Positions 34,112 through 42,685 of a stretch of 64,000 bases of DNA are shown here, piece by piece. The notes below the pieces were generated by a model that was not told the DNA's origin, ran no database searches, and saw only the letters and a list, made by a program, of their open reading frames with translations. Location: positions 124,001 to 188,000 of the forward strand of contig JJOH01000006.1 of the NCBI GenBank assembly GCA_000696115.1, written 5' to 3'. Within the stretch, counting starts at the first letter, position 1. Each line of letters begins with the position of its first letter. A program made the position numbers and the translations under genes. The DNA is from Streptomyces olindensis. Its GTDB lineage: Bacteria > Actinomycetota > Actinomycetes > Streptomycetales > Streptomycetaceae.

Positions 34112-35191
34112 TTATGGGGTGCCGGGCCCGCGCAGCTCGTAGGTGGTGTGTTCGGCGTCCTCCGCGACGGGTGTGAAGCCGGCCCGGGCGAGGACGTTGT
34201 GCGACGGCCCGTTGTCCCGCTCGACGTTCGCGACGACGGTCCGCACCTCGTCCCTGCCCAGCGCCCAGGCCGACAGCGCCCGCAGTGCCTCGGTGGCGTA
34301 GCCGTGGCCGCGGGCCGCCTCGACGAGGTCGTACCCGACCTCGACCCGCCCCGCCCCGTCCGGGACGCCGTGGAAACCCATGGCGCCGAGCGCGCGGCCG
34401 TCCTCGCGGCGGACCAGCACGTACATGCCCCACTCCGGCCGGTGGACGCCGTCCTCGTACTGCTTGTACACCAGCCCCGCGCCGACGCGGGTGCCCTCGA
34501 CCGGGCCGCCCTCCAGCCACGCGAAGCCGCCGTCGCCGACCGTGGACAGGTCGGTGGCCGCCGCCGGGGTGACGCCCTCAAGGGTGAGCCGGTCGGTCTC
34601 GATCACCAGGTTGTTGCTCCAGCGCCACGTGGTGACGGGCGCGCGGCCGGGCAGCTCGCCGCGCCCCGTGGCCCACAGCAGGGTCCGCCACGGTGTGGGC
34701 CCCGGCTGGACGTGCGGGAAGATCCGGGTGAGCACGAAGTCGCACAGCGCGGGATCGGCTTCGTACGCGATGCCGAGCCCCTCGGCGATGTCGTGGGTGT
34801 GCAGCAGCACCTCGGCCACGCCCATGGCGGCGAAGCCCTCGCGGTTCGCGCTGCGGAACGGGTACGGGTGGAAGGCCCGGACCTCGCGCGGGGCGGTCCG
34901 GATCGCGGCGGCGAGCAACGCCCCCATCGCGCGGATCACGCGGAGCGCGCCCGCGCTGTCGGTGCCCTCCTCCAGGGACAGCTCGAACGGCGTGTACCCC
35001 TCGGGCTCCCGGCCCGCGAGCTGCCCCGCGTACGCGATGAGATCCTCGGCGATGTGCAGGGCTGCCTCCCGGCAACTCCACTCCAGCCGCCCGGCCCGGG
35101 TCCCTTCCCAGTCCCGCTCGGTGACCGTCCCCAGCAGCCCGACGCACTCGTCGACGGCCTGCTCCACCTGTTCCGCACCGGTTGTCCACAT
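34112..35191 (-). CDS. Fusion of maleylpyruvate-isomerase-N/DinB domain and GNAT acetyltransferase
   Basis: A 359-residue two-domain protein. Residues about 1-195 belong to the mycothiol-dependent maleylpyruvate-isomerase N-terminal/DinB-like family (LEWSCREAALHIAEDLIAYAGQLAG, AEVLLHTHDIAEGLG); the metal ligands H46, H151 and H153 appear present. Residues about 205-355 are a GNAT domain (GRVEVGYDLVEAARGHGYATEAL, acetyl-CoA loop ARGHGYAT; NVLARAGF). The combination suggests a mycothiol-linked detoxification or modification enzyme; substrate unknown. The 3' end is duplicated just downstream. Confidence 0.85.
   Translation of the reverse strand: MWTTGAEQVEQAVDECVGLLGTVTERDWEGTRAGRLEWSCREAALHIAEDLIAYAGQLAGREPEGYTPFELSLEEGTDSAGALRVIRAMGALLAAAIRTAPREVRAFHPYPFRSANREGFAAMGVAEVLLHTHDIAEGLGIAYEADPALCDFVLTRIFPHVQPGPTPWRTLLWATGRGELPGRAPVTTWRWSNNLVIETDRLTLEGVTPAAATDLSTVGDGGFAWLEGGPVEGTRVGAGLVYKQYEDGVHRPEWGMYVLVRREDGRALGAMGFHGVPDGAGRVEVGYDLVEAARGHGYATEALRALSAWALGRDEVRTVVANVERDNGPSHNVLARAGFTPVAEDAEHTTYELRGPGTP
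34129..34175. repeat. 47-bp direct repeat, copy 2 (inside GNAT gene end)
   Basis: The source copy: it encodes the C-terminal residues EDAEHTTYELRG of the MPI-GNAT protein. Copy 1 lies 76 bp away in the same orientation. Confidence 0.85.
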
Positions 35192-35218
35192 GGTGGGCAG
35201 GCTACGGCGGGTGCAGCG

Positions 35219-38200
35219 TCAGGGCGACGGGTTTTCCGGCGCCGGGAACCAGTCCTCGACCTCGTGCCGCATACCGAGTTCGGTGGCTTTGAGGGCGGCC
35301 TCGCGGAGCGTCTTGCCGGCCGACATCGCTACGACGGCCAGGGTTACGAGGGTGAGCGGGGGGTCGTCGGGGTGGGGGGTGAAGGGGGCACTCCCGTTGA
35401 GGCTGTTGAGCAGGATCCCCTCCAGGCGGAATTCCTCGACGTCGGTCTCCGACAGGGCGACGACCTCGTAGCCGAAGTCGGTGAGGGCCCTGGCTCGACC
35501 GCCCACAGCCTTCAGGGCGGCGAGGGACACCGGGCCGTAGGTGGCGGGGTCGGCGAACGGACGGTGCTTGACCAGCGTGTCGCCGATGCCTACGACGGAG
35601 GAAACGGCTTCGGCTGTGACCGAGCAGCGGTAACCCCACCCGGCGAGGACGGAGATCGCCTCGGGCAGTGGGATCCCCGTCTGCCGAGCCCCGAAGGCCA
35701 CGTTGACCAGGCTCACGGGACCGGCCGCCTGCAGCACTCCACTGTCACTGACGAGAGCGATCTCGGTAGGTGAGGGCAACTGTCCTTCATCGTCGGGGAC
35801 AGGCGCTACCGCGTAGCCCAGTTCCTCCAGTCGTGCCGCGACGGATCTGACGGGCTGGTGGAGATGGCGTGCCACAGCCGTCATGTAGAAGAGTGAGACC
35901 TCCTCGTCCGCCCAAGGGCGGTGGGACTCGTACTGCAGGAGCGCCCGGTCGTCCTCCGTGAGTTCGGGGCCGTCCGTGGCGTCCGGGGGAAGCTGGAAGC
36001 CCAGCTCGGACAGGAACTCCGTGATGCGGAGCACCGTTGCATCCGTGTCGTTGGCCACCGAGACCAGCTGGGCGCGGGAGATCCTCAGAGCCGCTTCCGG
36101 GACCGGCGCCAAGGCGCAGGACGACCACAACCTGCTGAGAATGGCTCGCTCCTCGTCGGTCCAGTGCTCCCGGGCCGGGGGCTCCTCCGGCACGGTGAAG
36201 CCCAGTTCCCGCAGACGCCGCGCGGCTCGAGCAGTGGAGCAGGCGCGGTGCGCGGCACTGACACAGACCTGGGTGCCCGAAAGTACCGAGCCCGGAGTCA
36301 GCCAGCCCCACGGGTCGCCCAACGGTCGTAGCAGCGGAAGGTCCTCGTAGTCGGCGGCGCAGCCGGCCAAGGGCTCGACCTGGTACCCCAGAGCGGTGAG
36401 CCGGTCGGCGACCTCCGCGGGCGGGCGCTCCACCTTGAGGCTCAGGGTGAGGACCTCTTCGGCGCGGAGCGGCTGGGCGGGGTCCTGCCAAGCGAAGAGG
36501 TGACCGAGAAGCAGGGCGGGATGCTGCGTGTGCTCCTGCGCCAACCAGTCCCGGTACGCCAAGTCCCAACGTCTGTACCGGTCTCCGGTGAGCAGCAACA
36601 GGTCGGAGGGCCGGGCGCACAACTCGTCGGACGGGCACGGTTCCGGCAGTGACACCGGGCCTCCGAGACCCGCCCGGTACAGCGCTCGCAGGCGCCAGCG
36701 CAGCACACTCGGCGGCATGGTGCCGAGGAAGCGGGCAGCGTGGAGGCCGAATCCGTCGGGCGCGTAGTTGCCGGTCACCAAGGAGACCAGGTCGGTGTCG
36801 GGAAGGAAGTAGCCGACTTCCTGGAAGGGTACTGACGCGTCCCTGATCTGCCACGTCAGCCCGGCCAGCTGGGCGTTCCGGGCCACGAGGTCGCCGAACC
36901 ACGTCGAGGCCGAGCTGGCTAGCGTCAGCCAGCGAAAGGTCGGGAGGGGAAGGTCCGGGCGGGTCAGACTCGGCGCCGCAGCGGTGACGACAGCCCTCAC
37001 GTGATCGCGGTCGAAGGAACGCACCTTCTTCCGGTCGACGGTGAGGACCGGCGCATGCTCACCATGCAGATTCAGCAAGATGCCGTGAGGGAACCCTTCC
37101 ACCGGCTGGAACGAGGTTTCGGCCTCCGTGATCAGGCCGTCGGACAGGACGATGCCCGGATGGTCGATCCACCAGAGGTCGGGTGAGCTGGACGCGAGGC
37201 AGACAGGGTTCTTGACGCGCGGGCGGCCCGGCTTCCGTCTTGACTGCTCGATCTCAAAGGCCGTACGGGACAACTCCCCCGGCACCCACTCGTGCCCCCG
37301 AGACCCGTGCACCGCCGACGTCCGATACGGCGCCACCCACAGCAACCGCTGCAGCGCGTCCACGCACGACACGTGTTTGCCCTGGCGGGAGAGGAGCAGC
37401 CGGACCGTCGTCCCCGGCTCCGTGCCCTCCCCCAGATCCTCGACCCGGAACAGGTTCCCCGGCCCCGCGATCGTCACCTGGAGGAGGCGGCCGGGGCGGC
37501 CGTCGCGGGACATGCGGCAGGTGCGGACGACGATCTCGTCGGCGAGCATGAAGTAGCTGAGGACGCCGATGCCGAAACGGGAGTTGGGGTACAGGCGGAG
37601 CTTCGGTTCCGGGAGTTCGCTCCAGGCGACCTGTTCCTCGATGTACTCGGGCAGGTCGACGAAGCGCGTGCCGCCCTGGGAGAAGACGCTGCCGAGTTCG
37701 GTGATGCCCATGCCGATGCCGTTGTCGCGGCACTCCAGGTAGGGGCGCCCGTCGGAGCCGACCCCCTGGACGAACTCGATCCGGCCCTCCCAGGGGGCCG
37801 TCGGCCGGCCCGTGCGCTCGAGGTACTGCGTGCGGCAGTCCCGGTAGCGCAGGGCGTCCAGCGCGTTCTGGTACAGCTCGCGGACGGCCAGCTCCCGGTC
37901 GCCGTAGAGCTGTTCGCCCATGAGGAGCTCCTGGACGCGGTCCTCGGCGAGCTGGAAGCGGATCCCGTCGGAGAGCTGGTCGGGCGTGTTGCCGTCGAGG
38001 CGCACCCGGCTGCCGTCGGCGTACGGCGGCAGCGCGCCGAGCGGCGCCAGGGCCGGGTTGTCGCCGCGGTTGATCTCGCGGAGGAGGGTGTCGACGCGGG
38101 TGGCGTGCTCCCGCAGGGCGATCTGGACGGCCGGGTGGGTGCACACCGCGTTCAGGGAGCGGCCCACACCGGAGTGGCGCCAGTCGGAACGGCGCACGGT

Positions 38201-39871
38201 GATCATGAGCTCGCCGAGGTCGACACTGTCGTAGATGCCGATGTGCTCCACGACGATCTCGGGCAGGTCGACGGGGTCCACGGCCATGGCGTAGGCCGCC
38301 TTGAGCAGGGCGGAGACCAAGGGCGTGCGCAACTCGTGCTCGTCGCCCGTGGTGGCGGCGATGACGTCGTGGTCCTCGTGGGACGCGGCGCCGGAGAGGC
38401 GGGTGGCGGTCCGGCGTACCGAGAAGGGCGCCGTGCGGTGTTCCTTCAGCAGCCGCATCAGGCGGTCCGCAGCGAGCGCGTCGGCCACCCACGGCGGCTG
38501 GTCGGAGCCGCTCGTCACCTCGCCGAGGAGGGACTTGAGCGCCTCCGCCGCGTACAGCTCCGGCTGCTGGATCAGCCAGCGGTGGAACAGCCACCAGCGG
38601 ATCCGCTCCACCGAACCGCGCGCCGCCGTCTTGTCGTGCAGGGTGAGCAGCCGCCGCTTCAGGCGCGGGAAGCCCTGCCCGAACTTGCGGAAGCGGCTGT
38701 GGTCGGGCCCGCCGGCGCACAGGTCCGTGCCGAGGACGCCGACGCGCTGCGCGGCCTCCTGCGCCCAGAAGGTCTGCTCGACCAGGGGCAGCAGGACCGC
38801 CAGCGCGGCCTCGGAGGGGGAGAGGTGGACGCCGTCGGCGAGCAGCCGGGTGAGGAAGCCCAGCCGGGCGTGGGTGCGCTGGGCCAGTTCGGCGTCGTGC
38901 CACGGGTCGTCGCGCAGGGCGGGCGCCGCGCTGTCGTACGCCGTGGCCAGGCGGGCCGCCAGGGTGGCGCAGGTCTCCTGGAGCAGGTGGCGGGCGGGGC
39001 CGTCGGGGGTGCGCTGCCAGATGGGGTGCCGTTCCGTGGAGCGGATCCACGGGTGGGCCTCGGTGCGACGGTCGGGGCCGGGCAGCAGCGGGAAGTCCTC
39101 GCCGCCCGTGGCGGCGGCGGTCTCCGTGACGACGGTGACCCGCTGCACGGGGCGGGTCTTGCCGTAGGCGCGGTGCAGTTCCTCGACGCGGGTCTGGATC
39201 CGCGCCGCGAACTCGTGCAGGCGCAGGGCGTGCGGGTCCGCCGCGATCGTGTCCGCGAGGGCGCGGGAGAACAGGCTGAACGACTCTCCCGGCTGCGTGC
39301 CGGGTTCGCAGCCCGGCCGGACGTTCTCCTTCTCGCCGACGAACAGGGCGAGTTGGGGCGCCGTGCAGGCGTACACGTACGCCACCTTGCGGCGCAGCGC
39401 GTTGGCGACCTTGCGCCGGGCCCAGGGCTGCACGCCGGGCGGGGCCGCCATGGTGTCGCGGTCGACGCCCTCGCGGCAGGCGTCGACGAGGAAGACGACG
39501 TGGCTCGCCGGGGAGTCCTCCAGCTCGCGTTCCCAGCCGATCTCGATACAGCTGTCGGCGAAGACGCCGACGTCGAAGGTGGCGTCCTCCGGGATCAGGA
39601 AGTCCTTGCCCTCGAAGTGCTGGCCGTGCCCGCTGAGCAGGACCAGCAGGGTGTCGCCCTGGCCGGCGTCGCGCAGGAAGCCGCGGATGCGGGCGTTGAC
39701 GGTGTTCGGTGTGATGCCGCGCTTGCTCTCGACGATGTCCGCGGACTGGAACCCGCGCTCGACCAGCGCGTCCCGGACCCGCTGCAGGTCGTCGCGGACG
39801 AACGGCAGGTCCTGGATGCGCGGGTCGTCGTACTCGCTCGCTCCGATGAGCAGGGCCTTGTGCTGGGGCAT
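35219..39871 (-). CDS. Giant caspase-HSP90-type ATPase-winged-helix array protein (conflict system)
   Basis: A 1550-residue protein. 1-250: caspase (peptidase C14) of the EACC1-associated type, with catalytic His82 (LLSGHGQHF) and Cys132 (FLVDACREG). About 280-600: helical region resembling the inactive HD-CE module. About 620-830: HSP90-type GHKL ATPase with E665/N669 (RELYQNALDAL), D716-G720 (CRDNGIGM) and RFGIGVLS, all intact. About 830-1130: HSP90 middle-like part. About 1130-1550: seven repeats each ending LxxLGYxV, winged-helix-like. I read it as a self-contained defence or programmed-death sensor: ATP-driven chaperone switch, nucleic-acid or ligand sensing array, protease effector. Domain names follow the published conflict-system families as I recall them. 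Partner: the Pepco-like gene upstream. Confidence 0.88.
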   Translation of the reverse strand: MPQHKALLIGASEYDDPRIQDLPFVRDDLQRVRDALVERGFQSADIVESKRGITPNTVNARIRGFLRDAGQGDTLLVLLSGHGQHFEGKDFLIPEDATFDVGVFADSCIEIGWERELEDSPASHVVFLVDACREGVDRDTMAAPPGVQPWARRKVANALRRKVAYVYACTAPQLALFVGEKENVRPGCEPGTQPGESFSLFSRALADTIAADPHALRLHEFAARIQTRVEELHRAYGKTRPVQRVTVVTETAAATGGEDFPLLPGPDRRTEAHPWIRSTERHPIWQRTPDGPARHLLQETCATLAARLATAYDSAAPALRDDPWHDAELAQRTHARLGFLTRLLADGVHLSPSEAALAVLLPLVEQTFWAQEAAQRVGVLGTDLCAGGPDHSRFRKFGQGFPRLKRRLLTLHDKTAARGSVERIRWWLFHRWLIQQPELYAAEALKSLLGEVTSGSDQPPWVADALAADRLMRLLKEHRTAPFSVRRTATRLSGAASHEDHDVIAATTGDEHELRTPLVSALLKAAYAMAVDPVDLPEIVVEHIGIYDSVDLGELMITVRRSDWRHSGVGRSLNAVCTHPAVQIALREHATRVDTLLREINRGDNPALAPLGALPPYADGSRVRLDGNTPDQLSDGIRFQLAEDRVQELLMGEQLYGDRELAVRELYQNALDALRYRDCRTQYLERTGRPTAPWEGRIEFVQGVGSDGRPYLECRDNGIGMGITELGSVFSQGGTRFVDLPEYIEEQVAWSELPEPKLRLYPNSRFGIGVLSYFMLADEIVVRTCRMSRDGRPGRLLQVTIAGPGNLFRVEDLGEGTEPGTTVRLLLSRQGKHVSCVDALQRLLWVAPYRTSAVHGSRGHEWVPGELSRTAFEIEQSRRKPGRPRVKNPVCLASSSPDLWWIDHPGIVLSDGLITEAETSFQPVEGFPHGILLNLHGEHAPVLTVDRKKVRSFDRDHVRAVVTAAAPSLTRPDLPLPTFRWLTLASSASTWFGDLVARNAQLAGLTWQIRDASVPFQEVGYFLPDTDLVSLVTGNYAPDGFGLHAARFLGTMPPSVLRWRLRALYRAGLGGPVSLPEPCPSDELCARPSDLLLLTGDRYRRWDLAYRDWLAQEHTQHPALLLGHLFAWQDPAQPLRAEEVLTLSLKVERPPAEVADRLTALGYQVEPLAGCAADYEDLPLLRPLGDPWGWLTPGSVLSGTQVCVSAAHRACSTARAARRLRELGFTVPEEPPAREHWTDEERAILSRLWSSCALAPVPEAALRISRAQLVSVANDTDATVLRITEFLSELGFQLPPDATDGPELTEDDRALLQYESHRPWADEEVSLFYMTAVARHLHQPVRSVAARLEELGYAVAPVPDDEGQLPSPTEIALVSDSGVLQAAGPVSLVNVAFGARQTGIPLPEAISVLAGWGYRCSVTAEAVSSVVGIGDTLVKHRPFADPATYGPVSLAALKAVGGRARALTDFGYEVVALSETDVEEFRLEGILLNSLNGSAPFTPHPDDPPLTLVTLAVVAMSAGKTLREAALKATELGMRHEVEDWFPAPENPSP

Positions 39872-40031
39872 GCGCGGCGGGGTCAGACGGGGCGGACCGG
39901 CTCGGCTCCCGCGGCCGTCGTCGCCGTCCTGCTCCGGTTCGCCGCGTTGCCGCTCATGCCGTCCCCCTGACCCTCGGCCGTTCGTCCGACAACTTTAGTT
40001 CACGGGGCGGCTGTTGCGTCCCGGGATGAAC

Positions 40032-40091
40032 GCTGTTCTCAATGCCGTTCTCGACGCCGTTCTCGACGCCGTTTTCAGCGCCGTTCTCAGG
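40032..40091. repeat. 12-bp tandem repeats between Pepco and caspase genes
   Basis: Five units of 12 bp (GCCGTTCTCGAC and variants) in register from 40032 to 40091, overlapping the Pepco stop codon. On the minus strand one frame reads ENGA-ENGV-ENGV-ENGI-ENS. The unit is a multiple of three, and copy-number change would keep that frame. Confidence 0.85.
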
Positions 40092-40425
40092 GGCGTTTGA
40101 AGACCAGGGTCAGGCCGCGGGTGCCCTGCATCTGGCCTGTGCCGACCAGCTGGATGCCGCCGCTCGCCGTGACCTGGAAGGACAGCTGGGCCTCGGCGAG
40201 CGGCAGGGCGCCGCCCCGGGCCGCGGCGTCCTCGAAGAGCTGCTGGAGGGCGTCGATGGTCTCCGTGAGGTTCTTGCGCAGGGGACCGAGCGGGACGGAC
40301 CGCAGGGCCGGTTCACCGCCGCCCCGGCCGAACATGCCCATCGAGTCGTCGTCGCCCTCCTCGGTGACGGTGACCCAGAACGGCAGGCTCGGCTCGATGA
40401 CCTCGGGCTCGCTGGTGTCGTCCAT
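40087..40425 (-). CDS. Pepco-like domain protein (caspase partner)
   Basis: A 112-residue protein: PFWVTVTEEGDD...GMFGRG start, helix LRKNLTETIDALQQLFEDAA, then strands AQLSFQVTASGGIQLVGTGQ and a RGLTLVFKRP end. This pattern matches, from memory, the Pepco (peptidase-co-occurring) domain found next to caspase or other peptidase conflict proteins; the related trypsin-co-occurring domains are the alternative. It is 215 nt upstream of the caspase-HSP90 gene on the same strand and probably modulates or is processed by it. ATG start; GGGGAGG precedes it. Confidence 0.75.
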   Translation of the reverse strand: MDDTSEPEVIEPSLPFWVTVTEEGDDDSMGMFGRGGGEPALRSVPLGPLRKNLTETIDALQQLFEDAAARGGALPLAEAQLSFQVTASGGIQLVGTGQMQGTRGLTLVFKRP

Positions 40426-40461
40426 CGTGCTCCCCTCCCCTGTGGCGTGGTGGGGCCAACC

Positions 40462-41133
40462 CTAGGGCGCCAAGGGGGCGTCGGAGGGCGAATCCTCCAG
40501 CAGCTCCAGTTCCGAGCGCAGGTTGTAGCGGGCCGTCGCCTCCCACTCGGCCGCCCCGTACGGCGTCCTGAAGAGCCTCGGCAGGGCGAGGAGCCGGCGC
40601 AGGATCGCGGCCCGCCCGGCGCGGAAGGCGTCGTTCGGGACGAAGTGGTACTCCTCGCGGACGGCGGCGGTGTAGGCGGCGTACGCCGACGGCGGCGAGG
40701 CCAGTACCGCCAGGTCGGCGTCGCACAGCACCTGGCCGTCGGGGTCGTCGTCGGCGGGGTCGTGGCCGATGGTGAGGCGGACCAGGCGGGCCACCTCGGC
40801 GGTCTTGGCGGCCGGGACGCCGGCCTCCGGGAGGGCGCGTTCGGCGAGGCGGGCCGAGCGTTCCTCGTTCTCGGAGCGGTCGGGCAGGTAGACCGCGTCG
40901 TGGAACCAGGCGGCCAGACGGACCACGTCCGGGTCCCGCGCGTACTCCTCCAGCACGTCGACGCGGTCCAGGACCGCCGCGAGGTGCGCGACCGTGTGGT
41001 AGCGGCGCTGCGGCTCCCGCCAGCGGGTGAGCAGGTTGTCGGCGTACGGCGTGGGGTCCGGGCCGCCGGCCGGTCCCCGGGCCGCTTCCAGGGCACGGGC
41101 GAAGCGGGTGCGCAGGGTGTCGAGATCGGCCAT
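40462..41133 (-). CDS. HD-domain predicted metal-dependent phosphohydrolase
   Basis: A 223-residue HD-fold protein. RYHTVAHLAAVLD (His) and LAAWFHDAVYLP (HD) give the metal-binding motif, and a later GHDPADDDPDG and DADLAVL supply further ligands. This fits the predicted HD phosphohydrolase group often annotated as NMDA-receptor-subunit-like. The substrate is unknown. It lies 36 nt upstream of the Pepco-like gene on the same strand and could be co-transcribed with the conflict module, but the family also occurs alone. Start ATG 41133; a further in-frame start at 41166 lacks a ribosome-binding site. Confidence 0.82.
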   Translation of the reverse strand: MADLDTLRTRFARALEAARGPAGGPDPTPYADNLLTRWREPQRRYHTVAHLAAVLDRVDVLEEYARDPDVVRLAAWFHDAVYLPDRSENEERSARLAERALPEAGVPAAKTAEVARLVRLTIGHDPADDDPDGQVLCDADLAVLASPPSAYAAYTAAVREEYHFVPNDAFRAGRAAILRRLLALPRLFRTPYGAAEWEATARYNLRSELELLEDSPSDAPLAP

Positions 41134-41180
41134 GGGGTCATTCTCCCGCCGACGGGTGTGTCGCACCTAGCGTGGGGTGT

Positions 41181-41861
41181 ATGACGACTCCTGCTGATGT
41201 GCACGACGTACGGGACCCCGAGCAGCCCGGGCGGCTGCTCACGATCGAGCGTGACGCGCTGATCCCGCTGCTGCGGGGCAGGGCCGACGACGACTTCGCG
41301 CTGCCGGTCGCCGCGTGTCCGGGCTGGACGGTGCGGTCGGTACTGGCGCACTGCTCGGCCGCGCTCACCCGCGTGGTGGAGAACCGGTTCGAGCCGGGCG
41401 TGTTCTCGCCCGAGTCGAACGACCGGGACATCGCCGAACGGGACGGCTGGAGCAACGCGCAGGTCATCGACGAACTGGAGCGCGGGATGACCGAGGCCGG
41501 GGCGGTGATCGCCCGGGCCGGCGGGAAGCTGGACGGGCTCGCCCTGGGGGAGTGGGTGCACGCCGGGGACGTGCGCGAGGCCTTCGGGGAGCCGGGGGCG
41601 TACGGCGGGGCCGGGCTGCCGGACGCGCTCGACCTGCTCGCCCGGATCACCCGCGAGCGGGGGCGCGTGCCGCTGCACGCCGACCTCGACGACCGGGACG
41701 AGCCGCTGCGGCTGGGCGAGAGCGGCGGGGAGCGGCCCCCGGGGCGCTTCATCGGGGACGGGCCGACCCTGATCCGGCTGTGCACGGGACGGCCGGTCGA
41801 CGGCGCGCCCGCGTTCGAGCTGGCCGGGGTGGAGACCGAGGAGCTGAACATCTTCGGGTGA
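41181..41861 (+). CDS. Maleylpyruvate-isomerase-family mycothiol-dependent enzyme
   Basis: A 226-residue DinB-like protein of the mycothiol-dependent maleylpyruvate isomerase family: WTVRSVLAHCSAALTRVVENRF and ALGEWVHAGDVREAFGEP carry the metal-binding His residues (two H positions and a D). A SCP2-like C-terminal part (RPVDGAPAFELAGVETEEL) is present. Likely role: mycothiol-linked thiol chemistry. TAGCGT lies 7 nt before the ATG, so the gene is probably leaderless, divergent from the HD gene. Confidence 0.83.
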   Translation: MTTPADVHDVRDPEQPGRLLTIERDALIPLLRGRADDDFALPVAACPGWTVRSVLAHCSAALTRVVENRFEPGVFSPESNDRDIAERDGWSNAQVIDELERGMTEAGAVIARAGGKLDGLALGEWVHAGDVREAFGEPGAYGGAGLPDALDLLARITRERGRVPLHADLDDRDEPLRLGESGGERPPGRFIGDGPTLIRLCTGRPVDGAPAFELAGVETEELNIFG

Positions 41862-41914
41862 GGGCGTGGCCCCGGGGGCTTGGGAGCCGGCGGGAGTGGG
41901 CAGCGTAGTCTTTG

Positions 41915-41930
41915 ATTGGACTAGACCTGT
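41915..41930 (+). promoter_or_regulatory. dre-like (DasR) site upstream of cutC
   Basis: ATTGGACTAGACCTGT matches the dre consensus at 12 of 16 positions, including the whole TGG-CTAGACC core but one base. It lies 36 nt before the cutC start. Confidence 0.5.
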
Positions 41931-41966
41931 CGCCGAACGCCGACGCCATGCCGACGAAGGGGCCCC

Positions 41967-42659
41967 ATGAGCAAGCGTGCAGTCCTGGAGGTGATCGCCC
42001 TCGGGGTCGAGGACGCGGTCGCCGCGCAGGCGGGAGGCGCGGATCGCCTCGAACTGGTCACCGACATGGCGGCCGACGGGCTCACCCCGTCGGCCGCCAC
42101 CGTCGCCGGGATCCGTCGTGCCGTGGACCTCGCGCTGCGGGTGATGATCCGGCCGGCCGCCGGATTCGCCGCGGGGGACGTCGAGCGGCTGGTGCGGGTG
42201 GCCGGTGAGCTGCGGGAGGCCGGGGCCGAGGAGTTCGTGCTCGGGTTCCTCGACGAAGGGGGCGCGCCGGATCTGGCAGCCGTGGAGCGGGTCGTCGCGG
42301 TGCTGGACGGCTGCCCCTGGACCTTCCACCGGGCCATCGACCGGGCCGCCGACCGGGACGCCCTGCGCAAGCAGCTGGACGGGATGCCGGGACTGGACAC
42401 GTACCTGACGGCCGGGTCGGCGGACGGGGTCGACGGCGGGCTGCCCGTCCTGCTCGCGGAGGCCGGGCGGGCCGGGGAGCCGGGGTACGGGCAGCAGTTG
42501 CTGGTCGGGGGTGGGCTGCGGCTCGATCACGTGCCGGTGTTGTTGAAGGCCGGGGTCGACGGGTTTCACATCGGTGGGGCGGCTCGGCCGGGGGGATGGG
42601 GCGAGCCGGTGTCGGCGGAGGCGGTTGCGGTGTGGCGGGCTGTGGTGGACGGGGCTTGA
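41967..42659 (+). CDS. cutC: CutC-family copper homeostasis protein
   Basis: A 230-residue TIM-barrel protein of the CutC family: LEVIALGVEDAVAAQAGGADRLELVTDMAADGLTPS, VMIRPAAGF, FVLGFLDEGGAPD, TFHRAIDRAAD, LVGGGLRLDHVPVLLKAGVDGFHIG. Family members bind copper, but the biochemical role is disputed. The ATG follows AAGGGGCCCC. A DasR-like site upstream hints that in this organism the gene belongs to the aminosugar regulon; if so, the copper annotation may be misleading. Confidence 0.9.
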   Translation: MSKRAVLEVIALGVEDAVAAQAGGADRLELVTDMAADGLTPSAATVAGIRRAVDLALRVMIRPAAGFAAGDVERLVRVAGELREAGAEEFVLGFLDEGGAPDLAAVERVVAVLDGCPWTFHRAIDRAADRDALRKQLDGMPGLDTYLTAGSADGVDGGLPVLLAEAGRAGEPGYGQQLLVGGGLRLDHVPVLLKAGVDGFHIGGAARPGGWGEPVSAEAVAVWRAVVDGA

Positions 42660-42685
42660 GGGGTGCTCGGCACGACTGCCCGCAG

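Noticed and set aside
37292..39970. 892-codon plus-strand frame opposite the caspase gene
   Set aside because: Antisense shadow: no recognisable domain, and the minus frame holds all catalytic motifs.
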